A model generated the notes under the pieces. The model worked only from the letters and a program-made list of their open reading frames with translations, was not told the origin of the DNA and searched no databases. From Aliiglaciecola lipolytica (GTDB lineage Bacteria; Pseudomonadota; Gammaproteobacteria; Enterobacterales; Alteromonadaceae), in assembly GCF_018860635.1 (NCBI RefSeq), contig NZ_JAHKPT010000021.1, forward strand, positions 280,674 to 344,673: DNA of 64,000 bases, given 5' to 3'. Of the stretch, positions 45,432-54,521 are shown one piece after another. The position numbers and the translations under genes are program-made. Positions within the stretch are counted from its first letter, which is position 1, and each line of letters opens with the position of its first letter.

Positions 45432-46409
45432 ATGGAAATGAACAACCACATTGATCAACAACTTGAATTATCGCGCAATGTCCACGATTTAAAGGGCATC
45501 GATAATTTGCGTCAGGCTGCCCAGCGTGGTGATAAACAAGCATTAGACGAAGCGGCTAAACAATTTGAAGCGATATTTGTGCAGATGATGCTCAAATCAA
45601 TGCGTAAAGCCCAAGATGCATTGGCTGACAAAGACAGCCCGTTCAATTCTCAACAAGTTAAATTTTACCGAGATATGCACGATCAACAATTGGCTGTTGA
45701 TTTATCGTCAAGAGGCGGAGTGGGGATTGCGGATTTGATCGTTCAACAACTCAGCCCTGGCGAAAACGGATTCATGCCGGCCAGTGCGGTTCGTGAAAAT
45801 GCCAATTTGCATAATATGGTTCGTCAAGCAAGTATGGAGTACTCAAGCACTCAGAACGACAGTGCTGCTGTACAACCAAGCCAAAATGCGACTAAACAAA
45901 GCGCCTTCGCTTCTCCGTCTGAATTTATGCAAACATTGTTGCCCCATGCGCAAGAAATAGCACAAAAAATAGGTATTGATCCTAAGGCTTTATTAGCTCA
46001 AGCAGCCGTTGAGACAGGCTGGGGACAATATATGATCCATACCGGAAGTGGTCAAAATACACATAATTTATTTGGCATCAAAGCTGATAATCGCTGGCAA
46101 GGAGAGACAACCGCAATCAACACTGTTGAGTTTGAACAAGGTGTGGCTAAGCAACAAAAAGCGCAGTTTAGAACCTATGATTCTTTTGCCGATGGCTTAA
46201 ATGATTATGTGTCTTTTGTGGCCGATAATCCAAGATATCAACAAGCGTTGGAAAACGTTAAAGATCCTCAAGCCTATTTTAGTGCTTTGCAATCCGCTGG
46301 TTATGCTACTGATCCTCAATACGCGAACAAAATTCTGTCGGTATTAAACAGTGATACGTTCAAATCAGCGTTGTCCACATTAGCGTTTGGAAAGCAAAAT
46401 GCTGAATAA
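45432..46409 (+). CDS. flgJ: Flagellar rod-cap/peptidoglycan hydrolase FlgJ
   Basis: The product is 325 residues. The rod-binding domain (about 25-110: KQFEAIFVQMMLKSMRKAQDAL, SPFNSQQVKFYRDMHDQQLAVDLSSRGGVGIADL) is joined by a Ser/Gln-rich linker to a glucosaminidase domain (about 165-320: AQEIAQKIGIDPKALLAQAAVETGWGQ, LFGIKADNRWQGET). It caps the growing rod and opens the cell wall. Both halves are intact. Confidence 0.96.
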   Translation: MEMNNHIDQQLELSRNVHDLKGIDNLRQAAQRGDKQALDEAAKQFEAIFVQMMLKSMRKAQDALADKDSPFNSQQVKFYRDMHDQQLAVDLSSRGGVGIADLIVQQLSPGENGFMPASAVRENANLHNMVRQASMEYSSTQNDSAAVQPSQNATKQSAFASPSEFMQTLLPHAQEIAQKIGIDPKALLAQAAVETGWGQYMIHTGSGQNTHNLFGIKADNRWQGETTAINTVEFEQGVAKQQKAQFRTYDSFADGLNDYVSFVADNPRYQQALENVKDPQAYFSALQSAGYATDPQYANKILSVLNSDTFKSALSTLAFGKQNAE

Positions 46410-46433
46410 CGGATTTCAGTGGGAGTCACACAG

Positions 46434-48530
46434 ATGATCAGAGCTGCCGATCTATACACGATAGCAACCAGTGGTGTGCGCGCCAGTAATCAGCTGCTTG
46501 CCACTACCAGTAACAACATAGCGAACGTTAACTCCGAGGGCTATGTTAGAGAGCGCACAACCTTTGAAAGCCAATTAGTGGGCGGAGTTGGTCGTGGCAC
46601 CACCGAACGTGTTTTAGACACCTTTGCACAAAATCAACTGCGCCGAGATACGACACAAGTTGGCGAATTCGAAACCTATTTCCAGCGCTCTAGTGTGTTA
46701 GATAATATCTTTGCTAGCGAAGCAAATAGCATATCAAGCAGCATGAGTCGATTTTTCAGTTCATTGCAAACAGCGACTGATGAGCCCACAAACATGGCGG
46801 CTCGACAGCTCGTTTTAGGTGAAGCAAATGCCTTAGTCGGCCAAGTGAGTACTTTGTCTAAGTTTATGGACGATAAAGAAAAAGAACTTAACTTAGAATT
46901 AGATGCAACAATCAACCAAGCGAATAAACTGATTGAGACCATTGCCGAGCTTAATGCGAATATTCGGATTGCAGAGGGCAACAATATATTTGACGAGCCT
47001 GGCGTGCTGAAAAATCAGCGCGATAATGCGATTTTGGAATTGGCTGAGATAATGTCGATTGAAACCCGCGACAATGGCAATGATGACGGTTCATTAATGG
47101 TGAATCTCACATCTGGAGAATCACTGGTTTTGGAAGACGGATCTTTTAATCTGTTTCAGCTAAGTGGTGATCCAGATCCCGATTATCGAAACCTGTATTT
47201 AGCCAGCACCGGTAAACCAACCACATTGAGATTACCTGAGCAAAATTTAGGTGGCCAAATGGGCGGATTATTCCGCTATCGAGATGAGGTTTTGGCGGAA
47301 GGCCAGCGAGAACTTGGACAAATATCCATTGCATTGACCAGTGCTGTAAATCAACAAAATCGTCTGGGAATGGATTTTGACCAGCAACTTGGTGGTAATA
47401 TCTTTTCGAACCCTGAATTTCAGGGATTAAATTATTCTGCCAATTCTGATTTGTCGTTAACAATGAACGGTAGAGTGGCTGAAGATGGCGCGAATAAAAT
47501 CACCGCGGCTGATTATTTAGTTGAAATTACCGGGACTTCACCAGGTACACCCGATACCGTTGATATAAGCGTGACCTTAGTCAACCCCGATGGTTCCTAC
47601 GTCACCGATGTTGATGGCAACACACTTACGCAGTCTTACTCAGGTTTAGAAGCACAAGCCGATACATTTACCGAAGTGCTCGGTGGTCTTGAGTTGGAAT
47701 TTCCCAATGGAGATAGTTACGCTGTGGGAGATCGGTATTTATTTCAGCCAACCAAAAGCACAGCGCAAGCAATAGATGTGGTGATGACCCGACCCGAAGA
47801 CATCGCGTTAGCTTCGCCATTTCGAGTCGATAGTAATTTGGATAATTTGGGGGATGCTCGATTAACCGCATCTACTGTTACCAATACCTTTGTCGATACT
47901 ACATTGACCGATGCTAGAGCCTCCACCTTCGATGGTAGTGGCGGATTTGTCGCAGGTAGTCCAGCAAGTATTGTGTTTAATAGTGAATCTGAATTTGAAA
48001 TTTTTGACGAAGCCAATAATTCATTGTTAGTGGTGTCAGGGGTTACTGACTACAATAATTTAATGCAACAAGCCGCAAGTGATGGCAGTTGGCCATTCTC
48101 AGCTTTAGCGGATTTTCCCGGCTATGACTTTAGTTTACAAGGCACACCAGTTGCTGGGGATCAGTTTACAATTAGTTATAACACCGATGGTGTAGATGAT
48201 AACCGTAATGGCTTAGAGTTGGCTGGTTTGCAAGACCAAGATATCATGCAACAAAACAACAACGGTGGCAGTAATTTGGTTACTTTCCATGAATCTTACG
48301 CCAATATTGTAAGTGCTATCGGTGCAAAGACTGCCTCTGCAAATATTTCGTTGCAAGCGGCTGAAGCCATGCAAACTCAATCCAGTGATTGGTTTCAATC
48401 GGTATCTGGGGTGAATTTAGATGAGGAAGCAGCAAACTTGATTCGTTTTCAACAAACTTATGCGGCGGCAGCAAGAATTTTAACTACCGCAAACGAATTG
48501 TTTGACACCATTTATAGTGCTACAAGGTAA
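46434..48530 (+). CDS. flgK: Hook-filament junction protein FlgK (HAP1)
   Basis: The product is 698 residues from ATG 46434, with GGGAG upstream; a GTG at 46419 is in frame but has no need to be used. The N-terminus ADLYTIATSGVRASNQLLATTSNNIANVNSEGYVRERTTFES and C-terminus SGVNLDEEAANLIRFQQTYAAAARILTTANELFDTI identify it. It is longer than the enteric protein (about 550) because of extra middle domains. It forms the hook-filament junction with FlgL and uses chaperone FlgN. Confidence 0.96.
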   Translation: MIRAADLYTIATSGVRASNQLLATTSNNIANVNSEGYVRERTTFESQLVGGVGRGTTERVLDTFAQNQLRRDTTQVGEFETYFQRSSVLDNIFASEANSISSSMSRFFSSLQTATDEPTNMAARQLVLGEANALVGQVSTLSKFMDDKEKELNLELDATINQANKLIETIAELNANIRIAEGNNIFDEPGVLKNQRDNAILELAEIMSIETRDNGNDDGSLMVNLTSGESLVLEDGSFNLFQLSGDPDPDYRNLYLASTGKPTTLRLPEQNLGGQMGGLFRYRDEVLAEGQRELGQISIALTSAVNQQNRLGMDFDQQLGGNIFSNPEFQGLNYSANSDLSLTMNGRVAEDGANKITAADYLVEITGTSPGTPDTVDISVTLVNPDGSYVTDVDGNTLTQSYSGLEAQADTFTEVLGGLELEFPNGDSYAVGDRYLFQPTKSTAQAIDVVMTRPEDIALASPFRVDSNLDNLGDARLTASTVTNTFVDTTLTDARASTFDGSGGFVAGSPASIVFNSESEFEIFDEANNSLLVVSGVTDYNNLMQQAASDGSWPFSALADFPGYDFSLQGTPVAGDQFTISYNTDGVDDNRNGLELAGLQDQDIMQQNNNGGSNLVTFHESYANIVSAIGAKTASANISLQAAEAMQTQSSDWFQSVSGVNLDEEAANLIRFQQTYAAAARILTTANELFDTIYSATR

Positions 48531-48538
48531 ATTGTACT

Positions 48539-49765
48539 ATGGCCAGAATATCCACTAATCAGTTGTATGACAGAAGCATTAACACTATTACGCAGAACCA
48601 GGGAACCTTGTCTGATGTGCAGCAGCAATTGTCTTCAGGGAAAAAACTATTACGACCTTCTGATGATCCAGTTGGCGCCGCTCAAGTTGTTCGATTAACC
48701 GAAGACCTGGACAAAATCACCCAATTCAAACGAAATAATGATTTGCTGGCCAATTCATTGCAGCAGGAAGAAGTTGTCCTAAGGAATATTAATAGTGCTT
48801 TGGATAAAGCAAGGCAATTAATGGTTCAATCAGGCAATGGAGTTTACGACGAATCTGATTTACAAGCGATTGGAATTGAAATTGGTGCGATTCGAGACGA
48901 AGTATTTAGTTTGATGAATACCCAAAATTCCAATGGTGAATTTATTTTCGCCGGTTATCAATCTCAAACCGAAGCGTTTACTTATAATCCTTCAGCGGTC
49001 GGTGAAAAGTATACGTTTTCTGGGGATGATGGAGTGAAAAAAATCCAAGTCTCCGACGCGCTGAGTATTCAGTCTAATAGCTCTGGAAAATCTGTTTTTG
49101 AAAATGTACAAGCTAGGCTTAATTTTAGTGTCACCGGAGACGTTGGTATATCGTCAATTTCCTCTGTTATTACTGAGCAAGCTGCTTTCGATAAATTTCA
49201 TAAAAATAATTACGATGCTGTGACCCCGGCGAACAACCAGTTTCAAGCGACTATACTAGCGGGCAATCAACTGCAAATTGATAACTTGGGTAGCGGCGAT
49301 ACAATTGCTACAGTTAATTTTATTTCTGGGGAACCCCTAGTGTTTAATGGCATTGAATTTAATGTTGAAGGAAGTGTCGGTAATACCTTTGACTTTGAAT
49401 TAGATAAGCCAGAAAAGAAAAATATAGCCGAAACATTAAACAACTTTTATCTGGCGCTGAATAATGGCGATTTGACTGATAAAGGACTTAATGAAGCCAT
49501 AGCCGATGCACTGGTGGGTATTGATAATGGTTCAAAGGCGTTAGCTAATGCAACTTCATCCTTAGGTGGCCGCATGAATGTTGCCGAGTCGGTTTATGAA
49601 TCGAATTTGGATCTTGAAATCGCCAATAAAACAGCCCGTGCGAACATCGAAGATGTGGATTATGCAGAGGCCGTTTCTGAATTGAGTAAACAAGAAACCG
49701 CATTGCAAGCAGCTCAAGCAACTTTTTCGCGCGTAACTGGACTAACGTTATTTGACTATATTTAA
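48539..49765 (+). CDS. flgL: Hook-filament junction protein FlgL (HAP3)
   Basis: The product is 408 residues. ARISTNQLYDRSINTITQNQGTLSDVQQQLSSGKKLLRPSDDPVGAAQVVRLTEDLD and the flagellin-like C-terminus ALQAAQATFSRVTGLTLFDYI are clear FlgL marks. It starts 8 bases after flgK. It ends 7 bases from the convergent beta-propeller gene with no obvious terminator between. Confidence 0.96.
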   Translation: MARISTNQLYDRSINTITQNQGTLSDVQQQLSSGKKLLRPSDDPVGAAQVVRLTEDLDKITQFKRNNDLLANSLQQEEVVLRNINSALDKARQLMVQSGNGVYDESDLQAIGIEIGAIRDEVFSLMNTQNSNGEFIFAGYQSQTEAFTYNPSAVGEKYTFSGDDGVKKIQVSDALSIQSNSSGKSVFENVQARLNFSVTGDVGISSISSVITEQAAFDKFHKNNYDAVTPANNQFQATILAGNQLQIDNLGSGDTIATVNFISGEPLVFNGIEFNVEGSVGNTFDFELDKPEKKNIAETLNNFYLALNNGDLTDKGLNEAIADALVGIDNGSKALANATSSLGGRMNVAESVYESNLDLEIANKTARANIEDVDYAEAVSELSKQETALQAAQATFSRVTGLTLFDYI

Positions 49766-49772
49766 TTTTAGA

Positions 49773-50702
49773 TCAAAGGTTTAGCTGCGCTAAATAGATG
49801 TGACTTTGATTGTCGATATGACTTGAATAATAGCTAACGTATATTTTTTCATTATAGCGCACCATGCCCGCATAACTGCAGTCGCCACCTGAGGGTAGAA
49901 CAACCTTTAGGATCAACTTTTTAGTTTCAATGTTCATTTGCCAAAGCGCAGTTTTAAATTTTCCATTCAACCAAGCCCTACCACAAATCAATATATTTTC
50001 CGGACCATGTGAAATGATAACAGGCGCACCAATATATTGTTGCAAATCAAACCACTGCCAACGGTTATAGGGAGGTTTTGAAAAGCCACATTGCGCAGTA
50101 AACGAGTCAGCATCTCTGCGAACCACGGCATAAGCATCGCCATTTTTCATAAAACACAAATCACTTTCATTAGGATAACCAAGTCCGTGACTGGCTAGAC
50201 TAAGCACATTAGGTTTTACACAATCAAAGGTGCGTAATGGATTACCTTTATATAGGTTCAGTTGTTGTTGAGCACGTTTGTAAGCAAATCCATAGGCTTG
50301 TTCTCCTTGCCAGCGTATTCGCCAAATCCACCAATTTTTTTCTGCAAACCAATGTTGACTCGACCAACTTAATCCATCTTGGGAAAACCAACACAACGAA
50401 CGACTATGCCGCCACTTGCCAGTTTCATCATAACAACGAGCGTAGGCAGTCATCAGTAATTTGCCATCGGGCATGACCGTTAACTTAGGATCTCGCAAAT
50501 CACAATTTGCCATTTTAAGGGTGGTGCTGTTAATTTTTTTACCAAATAGGTCGCAAGTAACGATGCGTATGTCACCATCTTGACTCATGTGATCTGACGC
50601 TTCTCTAAAACTAACAAATAGTTTGTCAGCAAACTCACAAAGATCGGTAAAAGCGCTGTGTTTAGATGTTTTCCAAATCGAATTAGTCCAATTAATCATC
50701 AT
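49773..50702 (-). CDS. Cytoplasmic beta-propeller protein, sialidase-like (Asp-box)
   Basis: The product is 309 residues with no signal peptide. LRDPKLTVMPDGKLLMTAYA and CWFSQDGLSWSSQHW (an S-x-D-G-x-x-W Asp-box) place it with six- or five-bladed sialidase-type propellers. YAVVRRDADSFTAQCGFSKPPY and SGGDCSYAGMVRYNEKIYVSYYS resemble later blades with possible substrate-binding Arg and Tyr residues. It lies on the opposite strand between flgL and the first flagellin gene. A link to the nonulosonic (sialic-like) sugar made by the pse genes is an attractive inference, not shown. It could also be a general glycosidase-fold protein. Confidence 0.72.
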   Translation of the reverse strand: MMINWTNSIWKTSKHSAFTDLCEFADKLFVSFREASDHMSQDGDIRIVTCDLFGKKINSTTLKMANCDLRDPKLTVMPDGKLLMTAYARCYDETGKWRHSRSLCWFSQDGLSWSSQHWFAEKNWWIWRIRWQGEQAYGFAYKRAQQQLNLYKGNPLRTFDCVKPNVLSLASHGLGYPNESDLCFMKNGDAYAVVRRDADSFTAQCGFSKPPYNRWQWFDLQQYIGAPVIISHGPENILICGRAWLNGKFKTALWQMNIETKKLILKVVLPSGGDCSYAGMVRYNEKIYVSYYSSHIDNQSHIYLAQLNL

Positions 50703-50770
50703 TTTTAAAATTTATTTTTATCTAAAAAGCTATTGAATCTCAATTAATTACAATTTGCAAAGCGGAAATT

Positions 50771-50799
50771 TTTTGCCGTTTTTATAAAAAACGGCAAAA
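50771..50799. repeat. Perfect 13-bp inverted repeat upstream of flagellin 1
   Basis: TTTTGCCGTTTTT (50771-50783) and AAAAACGGCAAAA (50787-50799) have a 3-base spacer. The T-run is on the wrong side for a terminator in either direction. It lies six bases before the sigma-28 -35 element of flagellin 1 and upstream of the divergent propeller gene, so it may be an operator. Confidence 0.7.
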
Positions 50800-50805
50800 T
50801 TTAGT

Positions 50806-50832
50806 TAAAGGGATTTTTTAACCCGTCGATAC
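50806..50832 (+). promoter_or_regulatory. Sigma-28 promoter of flagellin 1
   Basis: TAAA (50806-50809), 15 bases, then GTCGATAC (50825-50832), six of eight matching GCCGATAA. It leaves a leader of roughly 120 bases before the ATG. Confidence 0.8.
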
Positions 50833-50904
50833 CCTATCTGAGAGAGCCAGTAACACCGATCTAGTTTTGACTAAGATTGATGTTCTTGAATGTGTTTTTT
50901 AACC

Positions 50905-50950
50905 ACCGATTTTTATCGGTTGCCAGCGAAACGCTGGACTGAGAGTGTAG
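50905..50950 (+). promoter_or_regulatory. Structured 5' leader of flagellin 1
   Basis: Two adjacent hairpins occur: ACCGAT-TTTT-ATCGGT (50905-50920) and CCAGCG-AAA-CGCTGG (50923-50937). They are followed by GGACTGAGAGTGTAG and the ribosome site GGAG. Exposed GGA triplets suggest CsrA-type control; this is inference. The 15-base GGACTGAGAGTGTAG recurs at 54447. Confidence 0.55.
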
Positions 50951-50960
50951 GAGATATCCC

Positions 50961-51785
50961 ATGGGATTATACGTTAACACCAACGTTTCGTCTTTGAATG
51001 CGCAACGTCAATTATTTGATTCATCTAACCGTTTAGGCACGTCTTTTGAGCGTTTGTCTTCTGGTTTCCGTATAAACCGTGCAGCGGATGATGCTGCTGG
51101 TTTGCAAATTACCGACCGTTTAACCACCCAGGTTCAAGGTCTTAACCAAGCTGTAAGAAATGCCAATGATGCGATTTCTTTAGCACAAACTGCTGAGGGC
51201 GCGTTAGGAGAAGTTACAAACTCACTTCAACGTATCCGTACTCTTGCAGTCCAATCACAAAATGGTATTAATACCTCTGCTGACCGTTTAGCACTACAAA
51301 AAGAAGTTTCAGCACTTAAAACTGAAATTTCACGTATTGCTCAAACTTCACAGTTTGCCGGTGTCGACATCCTTGATGGGGCATTTTCAGCTGCATTCCT
51401 AGTGGGTGCAAACGGTGGTCAAACTATTTCTGTTAATTTGTCTAGAACTAGTGGTTTTGGGGCTTCTGGCCTAGGTATCGCTGCTACGTCAGTTGCGAGT
51501 ATTGAATCTGCATCTGCAGCGTTAACAGAGATTACTGCTGCAATTTCAACTGTAGGAGCTGTACGTGCCGATTTAGGTGCTCTGCAAAACCGTTTCCAAT
51601 CAACTATCAGAAACTTAAGTAATATATCTGAAAATGTTGCTGGAGCTCGTTCACGTATTCGTGATACAGATTTTGCTACAGAAACTGCTGAATTGACACG
51701 TAATCAGATTATCCAACAGGCAAGTTTAACTGTTTTGTCTCAGGCTAATCAGCGTCCACAATCAGCGCTTCAGCTTCTAGGTTAA
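50961..51785 (+). CDS. Flagellin 1 (short, type A)
   Basis: The product is 274 residues, essentially only the D0 and D1 domains. [83 protein letters not shown] is the N-terminal coiled region. [46 protein letters not shown] is the C-terminal one. It is closest to flagellin 4. It has a sigma-28 promoter, a structured leader and GTAGGAG as ribosome site. Surface Ser/Thr in the central part could carry pseudaminic acid. Confidence 0.97.
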   Translation: MGLYVNTNVSSLNAQRQLFDSSNRLGTSFERLSSGFRINRAADDAAGLQITDRLTTQVQGLNQAVRNANDAISLAQTAEGALGEVTNSLQRIRTLAVQSQNGINTSADRLALQKEVSALKTEISRIAQTSQFAGVDILDGAFSAAFLVGANGGQTISVNLSRTSGFGASGLGIAATSVASIESASAALTEITAAISTVGAVRADLGALQNRFQSTIRNLSNISENVAGARSRIRDTDFATETAELTRNQIIQQASLTVLSQANQRPQSALQLLG

Positions 51786-51806
51786 TAGAATACGATTGGG
51801 AAATTA

Positions 51807-51884
51807 AAGCCAGGGGGTAGTGATTCTGCTTTTAATGGCCCATAACGTAGAGAGTGCGCTCTTTCCCTCCTAACGTGAGAGCGC
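51807..51884 (+). ncRNA. Structured 3' trailer of flagellin 1 with CTCCTAACGT loop
   Basis: AAGCCAGGGGGTAGTGA (51807-51823) also occurs, with one change, after flagellin 2. A hairpin GCGCTCT (51856-51862) / AGAGCGC (51878-51884) presents the loop containing CCTCCTAACGTG. The same loop with a different stem occurs after flagellin 3. It is directly followed by a terminator, as in 3'-derived small RNAs. Its function is unknown. Confidence 0.5.
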
Positions 51885-51887
51885 TTC

Positions 51888-51914
51888 GCCGACTAATTTA
51901 GTCGGCTTTTTTCT
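51888..51914 (+). terminator. Terminator after flagellin 1
   Basis: GCCGACTA (51888-51895) pairs with TAGTCGGC (51899-51906) across a 3-base loop, followed by six T. Confidence 0.92.
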
Positions 51915-51966
51915 CAACCTAACTAATTGATATTAATAGGGATAATAATTTAGCTTAAATTTATGC

Positions 51967-51994
51967 TAAAGGATTTTTCGATCCTGTTCGATAA
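51967..51994 (+). promoter_or_regulatory. Sigma-28-like promoter of flagellin 2
   Basis: TAAA (51967-51970), 16 bases, then TTCGATAA (51987-51994). The -10 part matches six of eight consensus positions. The leader to the ATG at 52150 is long, about 145 bases, and very AT-rich with (AAT)n-type runs near 52100. Confidence 0.7.
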
Positions 51995-52149
51995 AGATTC
52001 CAAGAGCGATGTACAAAATAAAAAAATAATAAGTACACGCCTAAATAAGTGACGTAATAAAACTAATAATAGCGCACTTAGAATCACCGCAAAAACCACT
52101 AATAATAATAATAGGTTTGGCGGATTGCTTAAATCGTTAGGAGAAAAAA

Positions 52150-52992
52150 ATGTCTTTATACGTCAACACAAATGTGTCGTCGTTGAATGCGAGTCGTCAG
52201 CTATTCACGTCGAACAATAATTTAAGTACAGCGTTTGAACGCTTATCTTCAGGTTTGCGCATAAACAATGCGAAAGATGATGCCGCCGGACTGCAAATCT
52301 CCAATCGACTTACCACGCAAATTCTGGGCCTTAATATGGCTGTAAGAAATGCAAATGATGGTATTTCGCTTGCGCAAACTGCAGAAGGTGCATTGGCCGA
52401 AACTACATCTGCATTGCAACGCATACGTGTATTAGCGGTGCAATCTCAAAATGGTATTAATGGATCGGCAGATCGATTAGCACTACAAAAAGAAGTAGAT
52501 GCCTTAAAACAAGAAATAAGTCGAATTGCCGCAACTTCGCAATTCGGTGGCGTTAATATTCTTGGTGGTGCCTATTCGTCCGCCTTTTTGGTGGGTGCTA
52601 ATCCAGGTCAAACTATCAGTGTCAATATCTCTAGAGCAGGTGGATACGGGACTTCCGGCTTATTCGGTTCTCAGAGTATTGAAGCAAATTTAATATCTGT
52701 TGCTACTGAGGCCGATGCGTCTCGTGCTATGACGGCTGTATTAGGTGCAATTTCTATTATCGATGCTAAACGCGCTGATTTAGGTGCGATTCAAAATAGA
52801 TTTCAATCAACTATCAGAAACTTAAGCAACATTTCAGAAAATGTTTCAGCGGCGAGATCTCGTATCCGCGATACAGACTTTGCGGCTGAAACCGCTGAAC
52901 TAACCCGCTGGCAGATAATTCAACAGGCCAGTATTACAGTGTTGGGACAAGCGAATCAACGTCCTCAAGCTGCATTGCAACTGTTGCAATAA
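52150..52992 (+). CDS. Flagellin 2 (short, type B)
   Basis: The product is 280 residues. [83 protein letters not shown] groups it with flagellin 3, not with 1 and 4. The C-terminus ends [12 protein letters not shown], with Gln as the last residue. RWQIIQQASITVLGQ near the end has Trp where the others have Asn or Ala. It has the ribosome site TAGGAG. Confidence 0.97.
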   Translation: MSLYVNTNVSSLNASRQLFTSNNNLSTAFERLSSGLRINNAKDDAAGLQISNRLTTQILGLNMAVRNANDGISLAQTAEGALAETTSALQRIRVLAVQSQNGINGSADRLALQKEVDALKQEISRIAATSQFGGVNILGGAYSSAFLVGANPGQTISVNISRAGGYGTSGLFGSQSIEANLISVATEADASRAMTAVLGAISIIDAKRADLGAIQNRFQSTIRNLSNISENVSAARSRIRDTDFAAETAELTRWQIIQQASITVLGQANQRPQAALQLLQ

Positions 52993-53195
52993 TATAAGTA
53001 GAGAAAAATCATGAAATATGATGCTGAGCAAGCAAAAGGGGCAGGCTGCAACATTGAAGATTGATTGAACAAAAGAAAACGGTCGGATTGCAAATTGTGG
53101 GGGCAGGCTGCAACCGACCGAAGAAGGAACGTTTTACTAGAACAATTAGATAACTCACGCTATGCAAAGGCGCGGGCGAATTCTCACTCCATAAT
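52993..53195 (+). ncRNA. Structured element after flagellin 2 with a duplicated 15-mer
   Basis: GGGGCAGGCTGCAAC occurs twice (53038-53052 and 53100-53114). CGGTCGG+TTGCA (53080-53092) pairs with TGCAA+CCGACCG (53109-53120) with a one-base bulge. No open frame fits. It may be part of a long flagellin 3' region, an independent small RNA or a repeat element. Confidence 0.4.
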
Positions 53196-53213
53196 AAAGC
53201 CTTAGGCTTTTTT
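53196..53213 (+). terminator. Terminator about 200 bases after flagellin 2
   Basis: AAAGCC (53196-53201) pairs with GGCTTT (53205-53210) across TTA, followed by more T. The stem is short but well placed. Confidence 0.6.
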
Positions 53214-53480
53214 AATGGGCAGTCGACTGGGCAGAAAAGAAGCCAGGAGGTAGTGAGGGGTATTGAGGTATAGGCCATCAATCCCGCCCGTCGACTTGAG
53301 CTTTCGCTCATGCTTTTTGTACAGCTTCGTCAAACGTAATTGTTTGGCAAAACTGTCAGCCATGGTAATGACTGACAATATGGATTTAGCATTATGTGTG
53401 CCAAATTTATATTTAACTGAGTTGCCTACACTTATTCTATTATAAAACTTTTGATAAACAGTAAGTTAGTTAAAGTTTAG
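53214..53480 (+). other. Second structured stretch before flagellin 3
   Basis: AGTCGAC (53221-53227) can pair with GTCGACT (53290-53296), enclosing AAGCCAGGAGGTAGTGA (53240-53256), a near copy of the flagellin 1 trailer element. A small stem TGAGC-TTTC-GCTCA (53297-53310) followed by TGCTTTTT is a second terminator-like end. Beyond it, AT-rich DNA leads to flagellin 3. No sigma-28 promoter was found there. Confidence 0.45.
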
Positions 53481-53491
53481 GAGTGTGGATA

Positions 53492-54319
53492 ATGACATTG
53501 TTTGTGAATACAAATATTTCATCAATTAATGCCAAGCGGCAATTAATTACCACCAATAATGAGTTAAGTACCGCTTTTGAACGTTTATCGTCTGGCTTTA
53601 GAATTAATGGCGCTAAAGATGATGCAGCCGGTCTGCAAATATCTAATCGTCTAACCACACAAATTTTAGGCTTGGATATGGCGGTGAGAAATGCAAATGA
53701 TGGCATTTCCTTAGCCCAGACTGCAGAAGGAGCGTTAGCAGAAAGCACGGTAGCGCTTCAACGTATAAGAGTTTTAGCCGTACAATCTCAAAATGGGATT
53801 AATAATTCAGCGGATCGCTTAGCCCTGCAAAAAGAAGTGTCGGCATTAAAAACTGAAATAAGCCGTATTGCCAGCTACAGTCAGTTCGGCGGAGTAAACT
53901 TACTCGATGGATTTTATTCTTCAAAATTTCTAGTCGGGGCCAATGCTGGTCAAACGATTAGTGTCAATATATCCCGAGAGGGTGGATATGGTATTTCGGG
54001 TTTATTTGCCGGATTTAATCTTTCGGTTGCAACAGAAGCTCAGGCTTCAGCGGCGTTAACCAGAGTAAGCCAAGCGATTTCCATTATTGATGCTAAGCGG
54101 GCTGATTTAGGGGCGATTCAAAATCGCTTTCAATCCACTATTCGTAATTTAAGTAATATATCTGAGAACGTATCAGCGGCAAGATCGCGTATTCAAGATA
54201 CAGATTTTGCCACAGAAACGGCAAGTCTTACCCGCGCACAAATTTTACAGCAAGCCAATTTAACTGTTTTGTCCCAGGCTAATCAACGGCCTCAGGCTGC
54301 ATTACAGTTGCTCGGGTAA
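53492..54319 (+). CDS. Flagellin 3 (short, type B)
   Basis: The product is 275 residues from ATG 53492, with AGGAG eight bases upstream; the frame opens at GTG 53483. [75 protein letters not shown] places it with flagellin 2. It differs from the rest in [33 protein letters not shown]. No sigma-28 promoter precedes it, so it may be expressed differently or by read-through. Confidence 0.96.
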   Translation: MTLFVNTNISSINAKRQLITTNNELSTAFERLSSGFRINGAKDDAAGLQISNRLTTQILGLDMAVRNANDGISLAQTAEGALAESTVALQRIRVLAVQSQNGINNSADRLALQKEVSALKTEISRIASYSQFGGVNLLDGFYSSKFLVGANAGQTISVNISREGGYGISGLFAGFNLSVATEAQASAALTRVSQAISIIDAKRADLGAIQNRFQSTIRNLSNISENVSAARSRIQDTDFATETASLTRAQILQQANLTVLSQANQRPQAALQLLG

Positions 54320-54521
54320 TATAGAGATAATCAAATTTCTGAGGGTAGGAAATGAGAGGCCAACCCAGAGGCACATTGGAAATGTGTCTAGATAGGCCAG
54401 GGATGGCGGTGGTGTCGGCACCACCTAAATAAAAAGCCGACTAACAGGACTGAGAGTGTAGAAGTTTGGTTGAGAGGCCAGTATTCATTCTCTAACCCTG
54501 CCAGCCGGACAGAAACAGTAT
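54320..54521 (+). other. Structured trailer after flagellin 3, possible scar of a lost flagellin gene
   Basis: Hairpins at 54369-54389 (AGGCACATT/AATGTGTCT, loop GGA) and 54408-54425 (GGTGGTG-TCGG-CACCACC) are followed by AAAAAGCCGACTAA and then GGACTGAGAGTGTAG (54447-54461). The last is identical to the flagellin 1 leader. About 70 bases later comes a flagellin-1-like trailer hairpin and a terminator. A leader piece joined to a trailer piece without a gene between suggests deletion of a flagellin gene. This is inference. Confidence 0.4.

Noticed and set aside
50771-50799. Inverted repeat considered as a terminator
   Set aside because: The T-run precedes the stem on both strands, and no gene ends beside it.
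53360-53377. TTGGCAAAACTGTCAGCC as a sigma-54 promoter for flagellin 3
   Set aside because: The GG to GC spacing is 11, not 10, and the distance and match are poor.
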